Shown here: positions 8,963 through 17,351 of the stretch, piece by piece
Layout of the letters: every line of letters starts with the position of its first letter
How positions within the stretch are numbered: position 1 is the stretch's first letter
Assembly: GCA_049890195.1 (NCBI GenBank)
Contig: JBMHBY010000009.1
Coordinates: forward strand, 108,771 to 172,770
Origin: JAYQKL01 sp049890195
GTDB lineage: Bacteria > Pseudomonadota > Alphaproteobacteria > RS24
Direction: 5' to 3'
Length of the DNA: 64,000 nucleotides
Translations under genes and position numbers: made by a program
The notes under the pieces: generated by a model
Seen by the model: only the letters and a program-made list of their open reading frames with translations
Told to the model about the DNA's origin: nothing
The model's database searches: none

Positions 8963-10360
8963 TTATTTTTTGCTGATTTGCGCAGAAATTCGGCTGGTGC
9001 AGTTGTCTTTGCCAAGCAGGTATAAGACATCATAAATGGCCGGGGATTTTGTCGTGCCTGTCAGACAAGCTCGCAACGCCGGCCCGATTTGGCCCATTTT
9101 AATGTCTTGGGCCTCCATAAAGGCCGTCAGGCAGGCTTCAAGGCTGTTTTTGTCCCAATTTGGCAAGGCTGTCAGCTCAGGCAATAGGCGCGTAAGCAAC
9201 GCGATGCGTTCTGGATCAAGTGCCTTTTGGAGCTTTTCTTCAATTTCAATCGGCGGCATGGCCCTTAAAAAAGCGGTTTGTTCAAACAACTCATCAAGAG
9301 TGTTCGCCTTTTCCTTGATGAGAGGAAGGGCGTTTGTCAGGCTGTCCTCATGTCCGGCGATTTCCGCAAACCGGTCCGTCAGCGCTGCAACCAGAAGCTT
9401 GTCGTCGGTTCGACGCAGGTGATGGGCATTGACATGACCCAGCTTGTCAAAATCAAACCGGGCAGGCGATTTGCCGATTCCGGCAAGATTGAACCATGTT
9501 ATCAGCTCATCCGTGCTGAACAATTCCTCATCGCCATGGCTCCAGCCAAGCCGGGCCAGATAATTGCGCATTGCGGCCGGCAGATAGCCCATCTCAGCAT
9601 AGGCTTCAACGCCCAAAGCCCCGTGGCGCTTGGACAGTTTGGTGCCGTCAGGTCCATGAATCAGCGGAATATGGGCAAAGATCGGAATTGGCCAGCCAAG
9701 GGCCCGGTAAATTTGCTGTTGCCTGGCCGCATTGGTCAAATGATCATCCCCGCGTATCACATGCGTCACACCCATATCATGATCATCCACAACAACGGAG
9801 AGCATATAGGTCGGCGTGCGGTCAGAACGCAGCAGGACTAAATCATCAAGTTGGTTGTTGTCTACGGTCACATCACCAAGAACAACGTCCTTGACGATGG
9901 TTTGTCCATCGCGTGGGGCTTTGAACCGCACAACATAGGGTGCGTTGTCATCCCACCCGGTTTTGTCACGGCAGCGCCCGTCATAACGGATCGGTTGTCC
10001 GGCTTTTCGAGCGGTTTCGCGCATTTCATCCAGTTCCGCCGGGGTGCAGGTGCATTTATAGGCATGACCGGACTGCAGCAGCGCGTCCGCCACGGCAACA
10101 TGACGGTCAAGCTGCTGGTGTTGAAAAACCGGCGATTCGTCAGGCTCCAACCCCAGCCAGTCCAGCCCGGCCAGTATTGCGTCAATCGCTTCATCCGTGG
10201 AGCGAGCACGGTCCGTATCTTCAATACGCAACAGAAACTTGCCGCCCGTATGTCTTGCAAACGCCCAGTTGAAAAGGGCGGTGCGGGCGCCGCCAATGTG
10301 CAGATAGCCCGTTGGCGAGGGGGCGAAGCGCGTGACAACTGGTTGGTCAGTGGCGGACAT
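8963..10360 (-). CDS. gltX: Glutamate--tRNA ligase
   Basis: Class I aminoacyl-tRNA synthetase charging tRNA-Glu. The 465-residue product has the HIGH-type motif in PSPTGYLHIGGARTALFNW and the KMSKS-type motif in DGTKLSKRHGALGV. The length fits the bacterial discriminating or non-discriminating GluRS with the alpha-helical anticodon-binding domain. Divergent from comEC; only 71 nt lie between the two starts, so both promoters must be there. Confidence 0.97.
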   Translation of the reverse strand: MSATDQPVVTRFAPSPTGYLHIGGARTALFNWAFARHTGGKFLLRIEDTDRARSTDEAIDAILAGLDWLGLEPDESPVFQHQQLDRHVAVADALLQSGHAYKCTCTPAELDEMRETARKAGQPIRYDGRCRDKTGWDDNAPYVVRFKAPRDGQTIVKDVVLGDVTVDNNQLDDLVLLRSDRTPTYMLSVVVDDHDMGVTHVIRGDDHLTNAARQQQIYRALGWPIPIFAHIPLIHGPDGTKLSKRHGALGVEAYAEMGYLPAAMRNYLARLGWSHGDEELFSTDELITWFNLAGIGKSPARFDFDKLGHVNAHHLRRTDDKLLVAALTDRFAEIAGHEDSLTNALPLIKEKANTLDELFEQTAFLRAMPPIEIEEKLQKALDPERIALLTRLLPELTALPNWDKNSLEACLTAFMEAQDIKMGQIGPALRACLTGTTKSPAIYDVLYLLGKDNCTSRISAQISKK

Positions 10361-10431
10361 GAAGCAGGTTTCCTGATCTTTGAAATTAATTGCTCTCTTA
10401 GCATAGACAAACCGGCCCGTCAGCAGTCAAA

Positions 10432-12621
10432 ATGGGCAGAATAAGAAAAATAAGATGGAACAGCCTTTTGTTTTTGAACAAATATTTAATTTGGGCGGAT
10501 ACGGCATTTAAAACCGTCGCCAGCCGTATTTGGCCTGTATTACTTGCAGTTTCTGTTTCGGCGTCGAAAGAGACTGAACTCGAAATGCGCGGCGAGAGAC
10601 TGATTTACTGGTCTCCAGTGTTTTTCGGGGCAGGGTGTCTGGTCTATTTCACTGATGAAACTGAACCGGGATTTTTGTTCAGTTTTGTTCTGTCCGCTCT
10701 GTCAATTCTGGTTTTTGCCTTTTCAAAGCAGGAAAATCTGCGGCTCTTGTCCTTTTTGTGTTTCATGACATGCGCCGGTTTCACATGGGCGCAACTGCAG
10801 ACCAATGAGACTGACACGGTGATGCTTGGTCGCGGCATCAAAGAGGCGGAGATCGGTGGGAAAATCACCTTTGCGGAAAAACGCCGGACCGGAAGTCAGT
10901 TTGTCATGGCGGTGTCGGATATCAGCCGGTTGCGCCACGACCAGACACCTGCAAAAATCCGTCTTTACGGCAAGCACAGTCATTTGGACGCCTTGCAGCC
11001 GGGCTGCCGTGTTGTTGTTCGGGCGAGGCTTGTCCCTTTGTCCAAACCATTGGTTCCAGACGGCTATGACCCCCGGCTGGCTGCACATTTCCTGAAAGAG
11101 GGTGGGCGGGGGTTTATCCGGGAAGTCCAGGATGTTGACTGTTTCGATACCGCAACGTGGCGGGACAGGATTGCGCTTTGGCGGTTCCATCTTGCCGCCC
11201 ATCTGGAACAGGCGCTCTCGCCGCAAGCCAAGGGCATTGGCATTGCCCTTGTCACGGGGTTGCGGGGGCAGATTCCGGCCGAGCACAAACAATCCCTGCG
11301 GGCCAGCGGACTGGCGCACATGTTGGCCATTTCCGGATTGCACATGGCGCTGATGACCGGCAGTGTTTTCGGGTTTTTAAGGCTCCTTGGCGCCTTGTTT
11401 CCAGGATTGAGTCAAAGGGTAAATCTGGCGCCATATTATGCCGGCGGTGCGATTTTGAGCGGGCTGGTCTATCTGCTCATTTCCGGAGGCGGGTTTGCGA
11501 CCCAACGCGCCTTCATCATGGTGTGTCTGGTGTTTCTGGCGGTCATTCTCGGGCGCTTTGCCCTAACATTGCGCAATGTCTCCTTGGCGGCCATGATTGT
11601 CCTGCTGCTGGCGCCGCACAGTGTTGTCATGGTCAGTTTCCAGATGTCGTTTGCCGCGGTGCTGGCCTTGGTGGCGTTTTATGAACGCTTTGGCCGCAGT
11701 TTCTGGCAATCCGGGCGAACCGGACGGATGAGTCGTTTTGCCTATTGGCGCCGGCGGATCCGGGTGTATTTCATCACGCTTTTTCTGACCAGCCTGATCG
11801 CCGGTGCGGTCACCGGCTATATCGGGGCTTATCATTTCAACATGCTGCCCGTTAACGGCCTGACGGCGAATTTGGTGGCCATGCCGGTATTCGGTCTGGT
11901 GATCATGCCTATGGCTCTGTGCGGGCTGGTCTTGTCTCCGATAGGTCTCGGGCAACCCTGTTTCCGGTTGATGAGCTGGGGGATTGAGTTTGTGGTCGAG
12001 ATGTCGGATTTAATGTCAAATAATGGCGAGGCAATTTTCGATATTCCGCGTTCGCCGTCCGCGGCGTTGCTGCTGTTCACGCTCGGATTGCTCGGCATGT
12101 GCCTGTTGCAAGGGCAATGGCGGCGTCTGGCCGGTCTGCCGGTTTTGGTTTCCTGTCTGCTGTTGGGGCGCGGCCCACTGCCGGATGTGTTGGTTTACGG
12201 ATACGCCCACCATATTGCCGCACGCCAGATCGACGGCAGCTACAAGATGATGTCGCGCAGCAGCAATCTTTACGTCGTCCAAAAATGGTCGGAAATTGCC
12301 GGTGCCGGCAAGCCTGATAAATCTGAGATCATCCTATGCGAGGGGGATGTCTGTCCGCTGCCAACTGCGCATGGTTCGCTTGTCAGGGTGAACAGTCATG
12401 CGCACCTCAAACGCGCCTGCAGCAGTCACGAATTGGTGTTGGTGCCGTTCCGTTTGACGGGCAGGATGCGGTCTCAGCTTTCACAGGCGTGCCGGTCAAA
12501 AATCATCGACCGGAGGGCCTGGCGGTATGAAAAAGGGCAGGGGGTGGTGTTCAATGGGCGCGGTGCGCCACTGTGGATGCTGGTGCATGACAGGCAAAGC
12601 GACCGGCTTTGGATGGATTAA
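10432..12621 (+). CDS. comEC: ComEC/Rec2 family DNA-uptake channel protein
   Basis: Polytopic inner-membrane protein of natural competence that passes single-stranded DNA into the cytoplasm. The 729-residue product shows an N-terminal segment with two or three membrane helices, a soluble OB-like DUF4131 region (about residues 120-230) and the Competence domain (about 265-540) with LVTGLRGQIP and SGLAHMLAISGLHMALMTG, which are diagnostic. The C-terminal ~180 residues fill the space of the metallo-hydrolase domain but show no HxHxD motif, as in the short alphaproteobacterial form. I keep the first ATG because family members have about 50 residues before the WSPVFFGAG helix. No com genes are nearby. 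Confidence 0.9.
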   Translation: MGRIRKIRWNSLLFLNKYLIWADTAFKTVASRIWPVLLAVSVSASKETELEMRGERLIYWSPVFFGAGCLVYFTDETEPGFLFSFVLSALSILVFAFSKQENLRLLSFLCFMTCAGFTWAQLQTNETDTVMLGRGIKEAEIGGKITFAEKRRTGSQFVMAVSDISRLRHDQTPAKIRLYGKHSHLDALQPGCRVVVRARLVPLSKPLVPDGYDPRLAAHFLKEGGRGFIREVQDVDCFDTATWRDRIALWRFHLAAHLEQALSPQAKGIGIALVTGLRGQIPAEHKQSLRASGLAHMLAISGLHMALMTGSVFGFLRLLGALFPGLSQRVNLAPYYAGGAILSGLVYLLISGGGFATQRAFIMVCLVFLAVILGRFALTLRNVSLAAMIVLLLAPHSVVMVSFQMSFAAVLALVAFYERFGRSFWQSGRTGRMSRFAYWRRRIRVYFITLFLTSLIAGAVTGYIGAYHFNMLPVNGLTANLVAMPVFGLVIMPMALCGLVLSPIGLGQPCFRLMSWGIEFVVEMSDLMSNNGEAIFDIPRSPSAALLLFTLGLLGMCLLQGQWRRLAGLPVLVSCLLLGRGPLPDVLVYGYAHHIAARQIDGSYKMMSRSSNLYVVQKWSEIAGAGKPDKSEIILCEGDVCPLPTAHGSLVRVNSHAHLKRACSSHELVLVPFRLTGRMRSQLSQACRSKIIDRRAWRYEKGQGVVFNGRGAPLWMLVHDRQSDRLWMD

Positions 12622-13307
12622 TATTTGCGGATCAAACCGACAAGCCGTCCTTGGACACGCACCTGGTTGGATTTGAACAGACGGGTTTCATAGGCCGGGT
12701 TGGCGGCCTCAAGGGCAATCATGTCGCCTTTGCGCCGCAGCCGTTTGAGGGTGGCCTCATGGTCTTCAATCAGGGCCACGATGATGTCGCCATTATCGGC
12801 GCTGCTGCTTTGCTGGATGATGGCTGTGTCGCCGTCCAGAATGCCGGCGTCAATCATCGAGTCGCCCTGCACCTCGAGCGCGTAATGGGCGCCTGATCGC
12901 ATCATTTCTATCGGGACTGAAATGCGGTGGGTTTCATCCTGCAGGGCTTCAATCGGTGTGCCGGCGGCAATCCGGCCCATCACGCCGAGCGATACGGCAT
13001 TGTCATCATTGGCCGGGTCCGGTAGGTCAAGCGATGACGCGGAGGTCGGTTCCTTGGTCTGCCGCGGCAGGGCACCAAGGCTGGGGGAGATTGACTCAGG
13101 CAGTTTCACAACCTCAAGGGCGCGGGCGCGGTGTGCCAGACGCCGGATGAAGCCGCGTTCCTCAAGGGCTGTGATCAAACGGTGAATACCGGATTTGGAT
13201 TTGAGGTCCAGGGCCGCTTTCATTTCGTCAAAGGACGGTGCGACACCTGACTCTTTCAGCCGTTCGTTTATGAAGAGCAAAAGCTCCAATTGTTTTTTGG
13301 TCAGCAT
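12618..13307 (-). CDS. lexA: SOS repressor LexA
   Basis: Transcriptional repressor of the SOS regulon that cleaves itself when RecA is activated. The 229-residue product has a winged helix-turn-helix (residues about 1-65, MLTKKQLELLLFINERL start) and an S24 peptidase domain: cleavage site A115-G116, catalytic Ser150 (VQGDSMIDAG) and Lys188 (EATLKRL). The frame is open upstream to 13340, but the ATG at 13307 has AGGAGG at 13316-13321 with 8 nt spacing and gives the conserved N terminus. A GTTC-N7-GTTC operator sits 48 nt upstream, so the gene is autoregulated. Its stop overlaps the stop of the opposing comEC by 4 nt. Confidence 0.97.
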   Translation of the reverse strand: MLTKKQLELLLFINERLKESGVAPSFDEMKAALDLKSKSGIHRLITALEERGFIRRLAHRARALEVVKLPESISPSLGALPRQTKEPTSASSLDLPDPANDDNAVSLGVMGRIAAGTPIEALQDETHRISVPIEMMRSGAHYALEVQGDSMIDAGILDGDTAIIQQSSSADNGDIIVALIEDHEATLKRLRRKGDMIALEAANPAYETRLFKSNQVRVQGRLVGLIRKY

Positions 13308-13315
13308 GCTCACAA

Positions 13316-13321
13316 CCTCCT
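13316..13321 (-). promoter_or_regulatory. Ribosome binding site that decides the lexA start
   Basis: AGGAGG on the minus strand, 8 nt before the ATG at 13307. It supports this ATG over the upstream in-frame ATG at 13340, which would add 11 residues not seen in the family. Confidence 0.85.
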
Positions 13322-13355
13322 GATGGCCCGAAAAGAACAAAGCATCAACAATTAT

Positions 13356-13370
13356 GTTCTACTTTAGTTC
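13356..13370 (-). promoter_or_regulatory. LexA operator (alphaproteobacterial SOS box)
   Basis: The plus strand reads GTTCTACTTTAGTTC, an exact GTTC-N7-GTTC direct repeat, the LexA binding site of alphaproteobacteria. It lies in the 93-nt gap between trpC and lexA, 48 nt upstream of the lexA ATG, where it would cover the lexA promoter. Confidence 0.9.
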
Positions 13371-13400
13371 GTTTTGGCAGGTCAAGGCAAAAATGAGATT

Positions 13401-14189
13401 TTATGCCAGCAAGGTCTGTGTCGCCGCAATGATGTCAGTCTGGCGCATCAGGGACTCACCGATCAAAAACGTGTTGACATTGCAGGTCTTGATGCGGGCG
13501 ATGTCTTCAGGCGTATGGATGCCGCTTTCACACACCAGATGAATGCCGGCCGGAACATGGGCGGCAAGCTCGATTGTGGTCTCCAGGCTGACCTCGAAAC
13601 TGCGCAGGTTGCGGTTGTTGACCCCGACAAACTCGGGCTGCAGGGCGAGGGCGCGGTCCAGTTCCGTGCGGTCATGCACTTCAATCAGGGCATCCATGCC
13701 CCAGTCACGGCTGGCCACCAGCAGTTCCTGAGCCTGCCGGTCGGAGACCGAAGCCATAATGATCAGGATGCAGTCCGCACCCCAACTCCGGGCTTCCACA
13801 ACCTGATAGGGATCATACATGAAATCCTTGCGAAGAACCGGAAGCGAACAGGCAGCCCTGGCCGTTTCAAGATATTCCGGTTTGCCCTGAAAACTCGGAC
13901 TGTCGGTCAGAATGGACAGGCAGGCGGCACCGCCGGTTTGATAGGCTTGGGCAATGGCGGGCGGGTCGAACGACTCCCTTATCAAGCCTTTTGAGGGGCT
14001 TGCTTTTTTGATTTCAGCAATCAGGGCAGTTGCGCCATTGTTTGTCTTGGCCTCAAGCGCCGCCAAGAATCCGCGGGGTGCATCAGCTTTTTCCGCCCTT
14101 GGCAGCAGCCCAGACAAGGGAAGGGCGGTTTTTGCAGCCTCGATTTCCTTGAGTTTGTAAGCCTTGATATGTTCCAGAATATCGGTCAT
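13401..14189 (-). CDS. trpC: Indole-3-glycerol phosphate synthase
   Basis: TIM-barrel enzyme closing the indole ring in tryptophan synthesis. The 262-residue product has LIAEIKKASPSKGLIRE (catalytic Lys and phosphate-binding loop), FQGKPEYL, LRKDFMYDPYQ and GVNNRNL (GxNNR), and ends with VCESGI, all family-typical. It overlaps trpD by 4 nt. In many alphaproteobacteria moaC and moeA follow trpC before lexA; here lexA follows directly. Confidence 0.97.
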   Translation of the reverse strand: MTDILEHIKAYKLKEIEAAKTALPLSGLLPRAEKADAPRGFLAALEAKTNNGATALIAEIKKASPSKGLIRESFDPPAIAQAYQTGGAACLSILTDSPSFQGKPEYLETARAACSLPVLRKDFMYDPYQVVEARSWGADCILIIMASVSDRQAQELLVASRDWGMDALIEVHDRTELDRALALQPEFVGVNNRNLRSFEVSLETTIELAAHVPAGIHLVCESGIHTPEDIARIKTCNVNTFLIGESLMRQTDIIAATQTLLA

Positions 14190-15211
14190 GCATCCGCCTG
14201 CTGTGAAAATGCGACCAGAGCGTCCAGTTTTTCGCGGGCTTGCCCACTGTCAATCAGTGTTGCGGCAAGGTCAACCCCGTCCTGCAAAGATGCGGTGCGC
14301 CCGGCCGCGACAAAGGCTGCGCCGGCATTCAAGGCCACGATGTCGCGATAGGCCGAGGGTGTGCCAGTCAACATATCCTGCAACGCTTCGGCGTTTTCAT
14401 CCGGGGTACCGCCGACCAGGGCTTCCGGGGCGGCACGTGCCAGTCCGACATCCTCAGGCGTAACCTCAAATTCCGACACTTCGCCATTGCTCAGGCAGGC
14501 GACATAGGAGGGGCCGGTTGTCGTCAATTCATCCAAGCCGTCTGAGCCATGCACGACCCAGGCAGACAGGGAGCCCAGTTTGTGCAGGGTTTTGGCAAGT
14601 GGAACCAGCCAGGCGCGGTCGAACACACCGAGCAGTTGGTGTTTTGCTCCGGCCGGATTGGACAGCGGGCCGAGCAGATTGAAAATGGTGCGTTGCGCAA
14701 GTTCGGCACGGACCGGGCCGACATGTTTCATGGCGCTGTGATGCGCCGGGGCAAACATGAAACCCATGCCCACCGTCTTGATGCTAGCGCTGATTTGCTC
14801 CGGGGTCAGGTCCAGGCGCACACCGAGTTTCTCCAACACCTCCGCCGAGCCGGATTTTGAGCTGAGGGCCTTGTTGCCGTGCTTGGCGACCGGGACGCCG
14901 CCACTGGCGACCACAAAGGCGGTCGCGGTGGAGATGTTGTAGGTGCCCGCGCCGTCACCACCTGTGCCGCAAGTGTCAATCGCTCCGTCCGGGGCGCTGA
15001 CGGACAAGGCGTTCCGGCGCATGATTTTGGCACCGGCCGTCAGCTCGTCAACCGTTTCACCGCGGACCCGAAGTCCCATCAGAAAGGCGCCGATTTGCCC
15101 CGGTGTCGCGTCACCGGACAGCAGTATGTCAAAAGCGGTCTCAGCCGTCCGTGAACTCAAATGGTTTCCGGCGGCCACCTCAGCCAATATTGGTTTCAGT
15201 CTGTCCATCAA
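14186..15211 (-). CDS. trpD: Anthranilate phosphoribosyltransferase
   Basis: Transfers phosphoribose from PRPP to anthranilate. The 341-residue product carries DTCGTGGDGAGTYNIST (the glycine-rich PRPP loop), KHGNKALSSKSGSAEVLE and the NPAGAKHQLLGVF segment. Length is normal. It overlaps trpG and trpC by 4 nt each, so translation of the three is coupled. Confidence 0.97.
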   Translation of the reverse strand: MMDRLKPILAEVAAGNHLSSRTAETAFDILLSGDATPGQIGAFLMGLRVRGETVDELTAGAKIMRRNALSVSAPDGAIDTCGTGGDGAGTYNISTATAFVVASGGVPVAKHGNKALSSKSGSAEVLEKLGVRLDLTPEQISASIKTVGMGFMFAPAHHSAMKHVGPVRAELAQRTIFNLLGPLSNPAGAKHQLLGVFDRAWLVPLAKTLHKLGSLSAWVVHGSDGLDELTTTGPSYVACLSNGEVSEFEVTPEDVGLARAAPEALVGGTPDENAEALQDMLTGTPSAYRDIVALNAGAAFVAAGRTASLQDGVDLAATLIDSGQAREKLDALVAFSQQADA

Positions 15212-15828
15212 TTCAGCTCCACGAGAGGGTGGGTGGTGACGCCGTCCAGTTTCGGGGACAGGCCGGCTATATCGAGAAAATTGGCGAGCAGGGCATGGCC
15301 GTGCAGGGAAGCGATGCTCTCAGGGTGAAACTGGACGCCAAACATAGGCCGCTGCTTGTGCTGCAGCCCCATGATGATGCCGTCTTCGGTCTCTGCCGTA
15401 ATTTCCAGGCAGTCAGGTAAGGTTTCGCGCTTGACCATCAGGGAGTGATAGCGGGTTGCGGCATAGCTGGGGGGAAGGTTTTTGAACACACCGCTTTGCG
15501 TGTTCAAGATGTTTGAGCGCTTCCCATGCATGATCAGAGGTGCGCGTACAACTTCGCCGCCGAAGGCTTGACCGATGGTCTGATGACCAAGGCAGACGCC
15601 AAAAATCGGCAGATCTTCTGGCGCAGATGTCACCAGATCAAGGCAGATGCCGGCTTCATTGGGTGTGCAGGGGCCGGGGGATAAAATCACAGCATCAGGA
15701 TTGGTTTCTAAGACTTGTTCAGGTGTAAGTTTGTCATTGCGGACAACCTTGGTCTCCATTCCCAACTCGCCCAGAAAATGAACAAGGTTGAATGTAAAAC
15801 TGTCATAATTATCAATAAGTAAAATCAT
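15208..15828 (-). CDS. trpG: Anthranilate synthase, glutamine amidotransferase component
   Basis: Class I glutamine amidotransferase that supplies ammonia to TrpE. The 206-residue product has the catalytic triad: Cys in FGVCLGHQTIGQ, and His/Glu in GVQFHPESIAS. It starts with MILLIDNYDSFTFNL, typical for TrpG/PabA. It is an independent gene, not fused to trpE as in rhizobia. It may also serve p-aminobenzoate synthesis, since no pabA is visible here. Confidence 0.95.
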   Translation of the reverse strand: MILLIDNYDSFTFNLVHFLGELGMETKVVRNDKLTPEQVLETNPDAVILSPGPCTPNEAGICLDLVTSAPEDLPIFGVCLGHQTIGQAFGGEVVRAPLIMHGKRSNILNTQSGVFKNLPPSYAATRYHSLMVKRETLPDCLEITAETEDGIIMGLQHKQRPMFGVQFHPESIASLHGHALLANFLDIAGLSPKLDGVTTHPLVELN

Positions 15829-15845
15829 TATACTAAATCTTTACT

Positions 15846-17351
15846 TTATTGTTTGTTGTGTATCTCTATGGCGTCTCTTGCAGCCCGGAACAGGGCCATG
15901 GCCTTGTTCACTGTCTCTTCATATTCGCCTTTTTCAGTCGAGTCGTAAACCACGCCCCCGCCAGCCTGCACATAAAGTCTGCCATCCGCAATAATGCCTG
16001 TGCGCAGCGCGATGCAGGTGTCCATGTCTCCACCGGCGGCAAAATAACCGACACAACCGGAGTAAATACCGCGTTTCTGCGGCTCCAACTCATCGATGAT
16101 TTCCATGGCCCTGACTTTCGGGGCGCCGGAGACCGTTCCGGCCGGAAAGCCGGCGGACAAGGCATCCACCGTATCTTTGCCGGCCTGCAAAGTGCCGGTC
16201 ACATCTGAGTAAATGTGGATCAGATGTGATGTCATCTGAAGGCTGAAGCTCTCATTGATGCTGATGGAACCTGTTTCCGCAACCCGCCCGACATCATTAC
16301 GCCCCAGGTCAAGCAGCATCAAATGTTCGGCCAGTTCCTTTTCGTCTGACAGCAACTCTGCACCGATGGTTTTGTCCTCCGCCGCCGAGTTGCCGCGTCG
16401 TCGGGTGCCGGCGATCGGGCGGATATTGACCGTACCTTTTTCCACGCCGACCAGAACCTCCGGGCTTGATCCGACAATCGAAAAGCCCTCAAAATTCAGG
16501 AAAAACAGGTAAGGGGACGGGTTTATGCGGCGCAAAGAGCGGTAGAAGGAAAAAGGCGGCAACGGAAACGGCGTGCTGAACTGTTGACTCAGGACAACCT
16601 GAAAAACATCCCCGGCCTTGATGTAATCCTTGGCTTTGCCGACCATGGCATAATAGGCCTCCGGCGTCATGTTGGAGTCGGGTTCCTCAAATGCCAGCCC
16701 CGGAATCTTCTCTTCCAAAGGCAAGGTGTCAGCCAGGCTATTTTCGGCGCCAGCCAGTCGGCTCAACGCATCATCATAGGCTTCCCGGGCCGGCTGTTCT
16801 GAGTTTGGATAAACCGGCGTGGCAAGTTTCAGACTGTTGGTCACATTGTCAAAAATGGCCATCAGGGTCGGCCGGATGAACAGGCTTTCCGGGGTGTTGA
16901 GTTTGGTGGGATTGGTGTCGGGCAGTGTTTCCATGTACTTGACCATGTCATAGCCAAGATACCCAAAGACGCCGGCACTCATTTGCGGCAGGTCCGCGGC
17001 TATGTCAAAACGTGACTCGCGCAGCACTGTCCGCAGGCCATCCAACGGGTGTTGCCCCATATCCTCAAAACGCTCACTGTCGGTTGCCGCGTTGCGGTTT
17101 ATCAAGGCCTTGCCGTTTTCCACCTTGAAGACCAGGTCCGGTGCCCAGCCAATGATTGAAAAGCGGCCTTTGATGTCCCCGTCCTGCACGGACTCCAGCA
17201 AAAAACTGTTGGTGCGACTGGCGCACAGTTTCATATAGGCTGAAACAGGGGTTTCCAGATCGGCGACGACATCAGCATGAACAATTTGCACCTGACCTTG
17301 GTCATAATGACGGGTGAAATCCTCGATGCCGGGCTGGAAACTCAGGGTCAT
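15846..17351 (-). CDS. trpE: Anthranilate synthase component I
   Basis: Converts chorismate to anthranilate. The 501-residue product has the N-terminal feedback domain, with the LLES-type motif (NSFLLESVQDGD) associated with tryptophan binding, and the chorismate-binding domain with RPIAGTRRRG, LGRNDVGRVA and GCVGYFAAGGDMD. Its ATG overlaps the stop of ppiD (4 nt), so there is no room for a leader peptide or attenuator directly upstream. trpG follows after 17 nt. Confidence 0.97.
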   Translation of the reverse strand: MTLSFQPGIEDFTRHYDQGQVQIVHADVVADLETPVSAYMKLCASRTNSFLLESVQDGDIKGRFSIIGWAPDLVFKVENGKALINRNAATDSERFEDMGQHPLDGLRTVLRESRFDIAADLPQMSAGVFGYLGYDMVKYMETLPDTNPTKLNTPESLFIRPTLMAIFDNVTNSLKLATPVYPNSEQPAREAYDDALSRLAGAENSLADTLPLEEKIPGLAFEEPDSNMTPEAYYAMVGKAKDYIKAGDVFQVVLSQQFSTPFPLPPFSFYRSLRRINPSPYLFFLNFEGFSIVGSSPEVLVGVEKGTVNIRPIAGTRRRGNSAAEDKTIGAELLSDEKELAEHLMLLDLGRNDVGRVAETGSISINESFSLQMTSHLIHIYSDVTGTLQAGKDTVDALSAGFPAGTVSGAPKVRAMEIIDELEPQKRGIYSGCVGYFAAGGDMDTCIALRTGIIADGRLYVQAGGGVVYDSTEKGEYEETVNKAMALFRAARDAIEIHNKQ

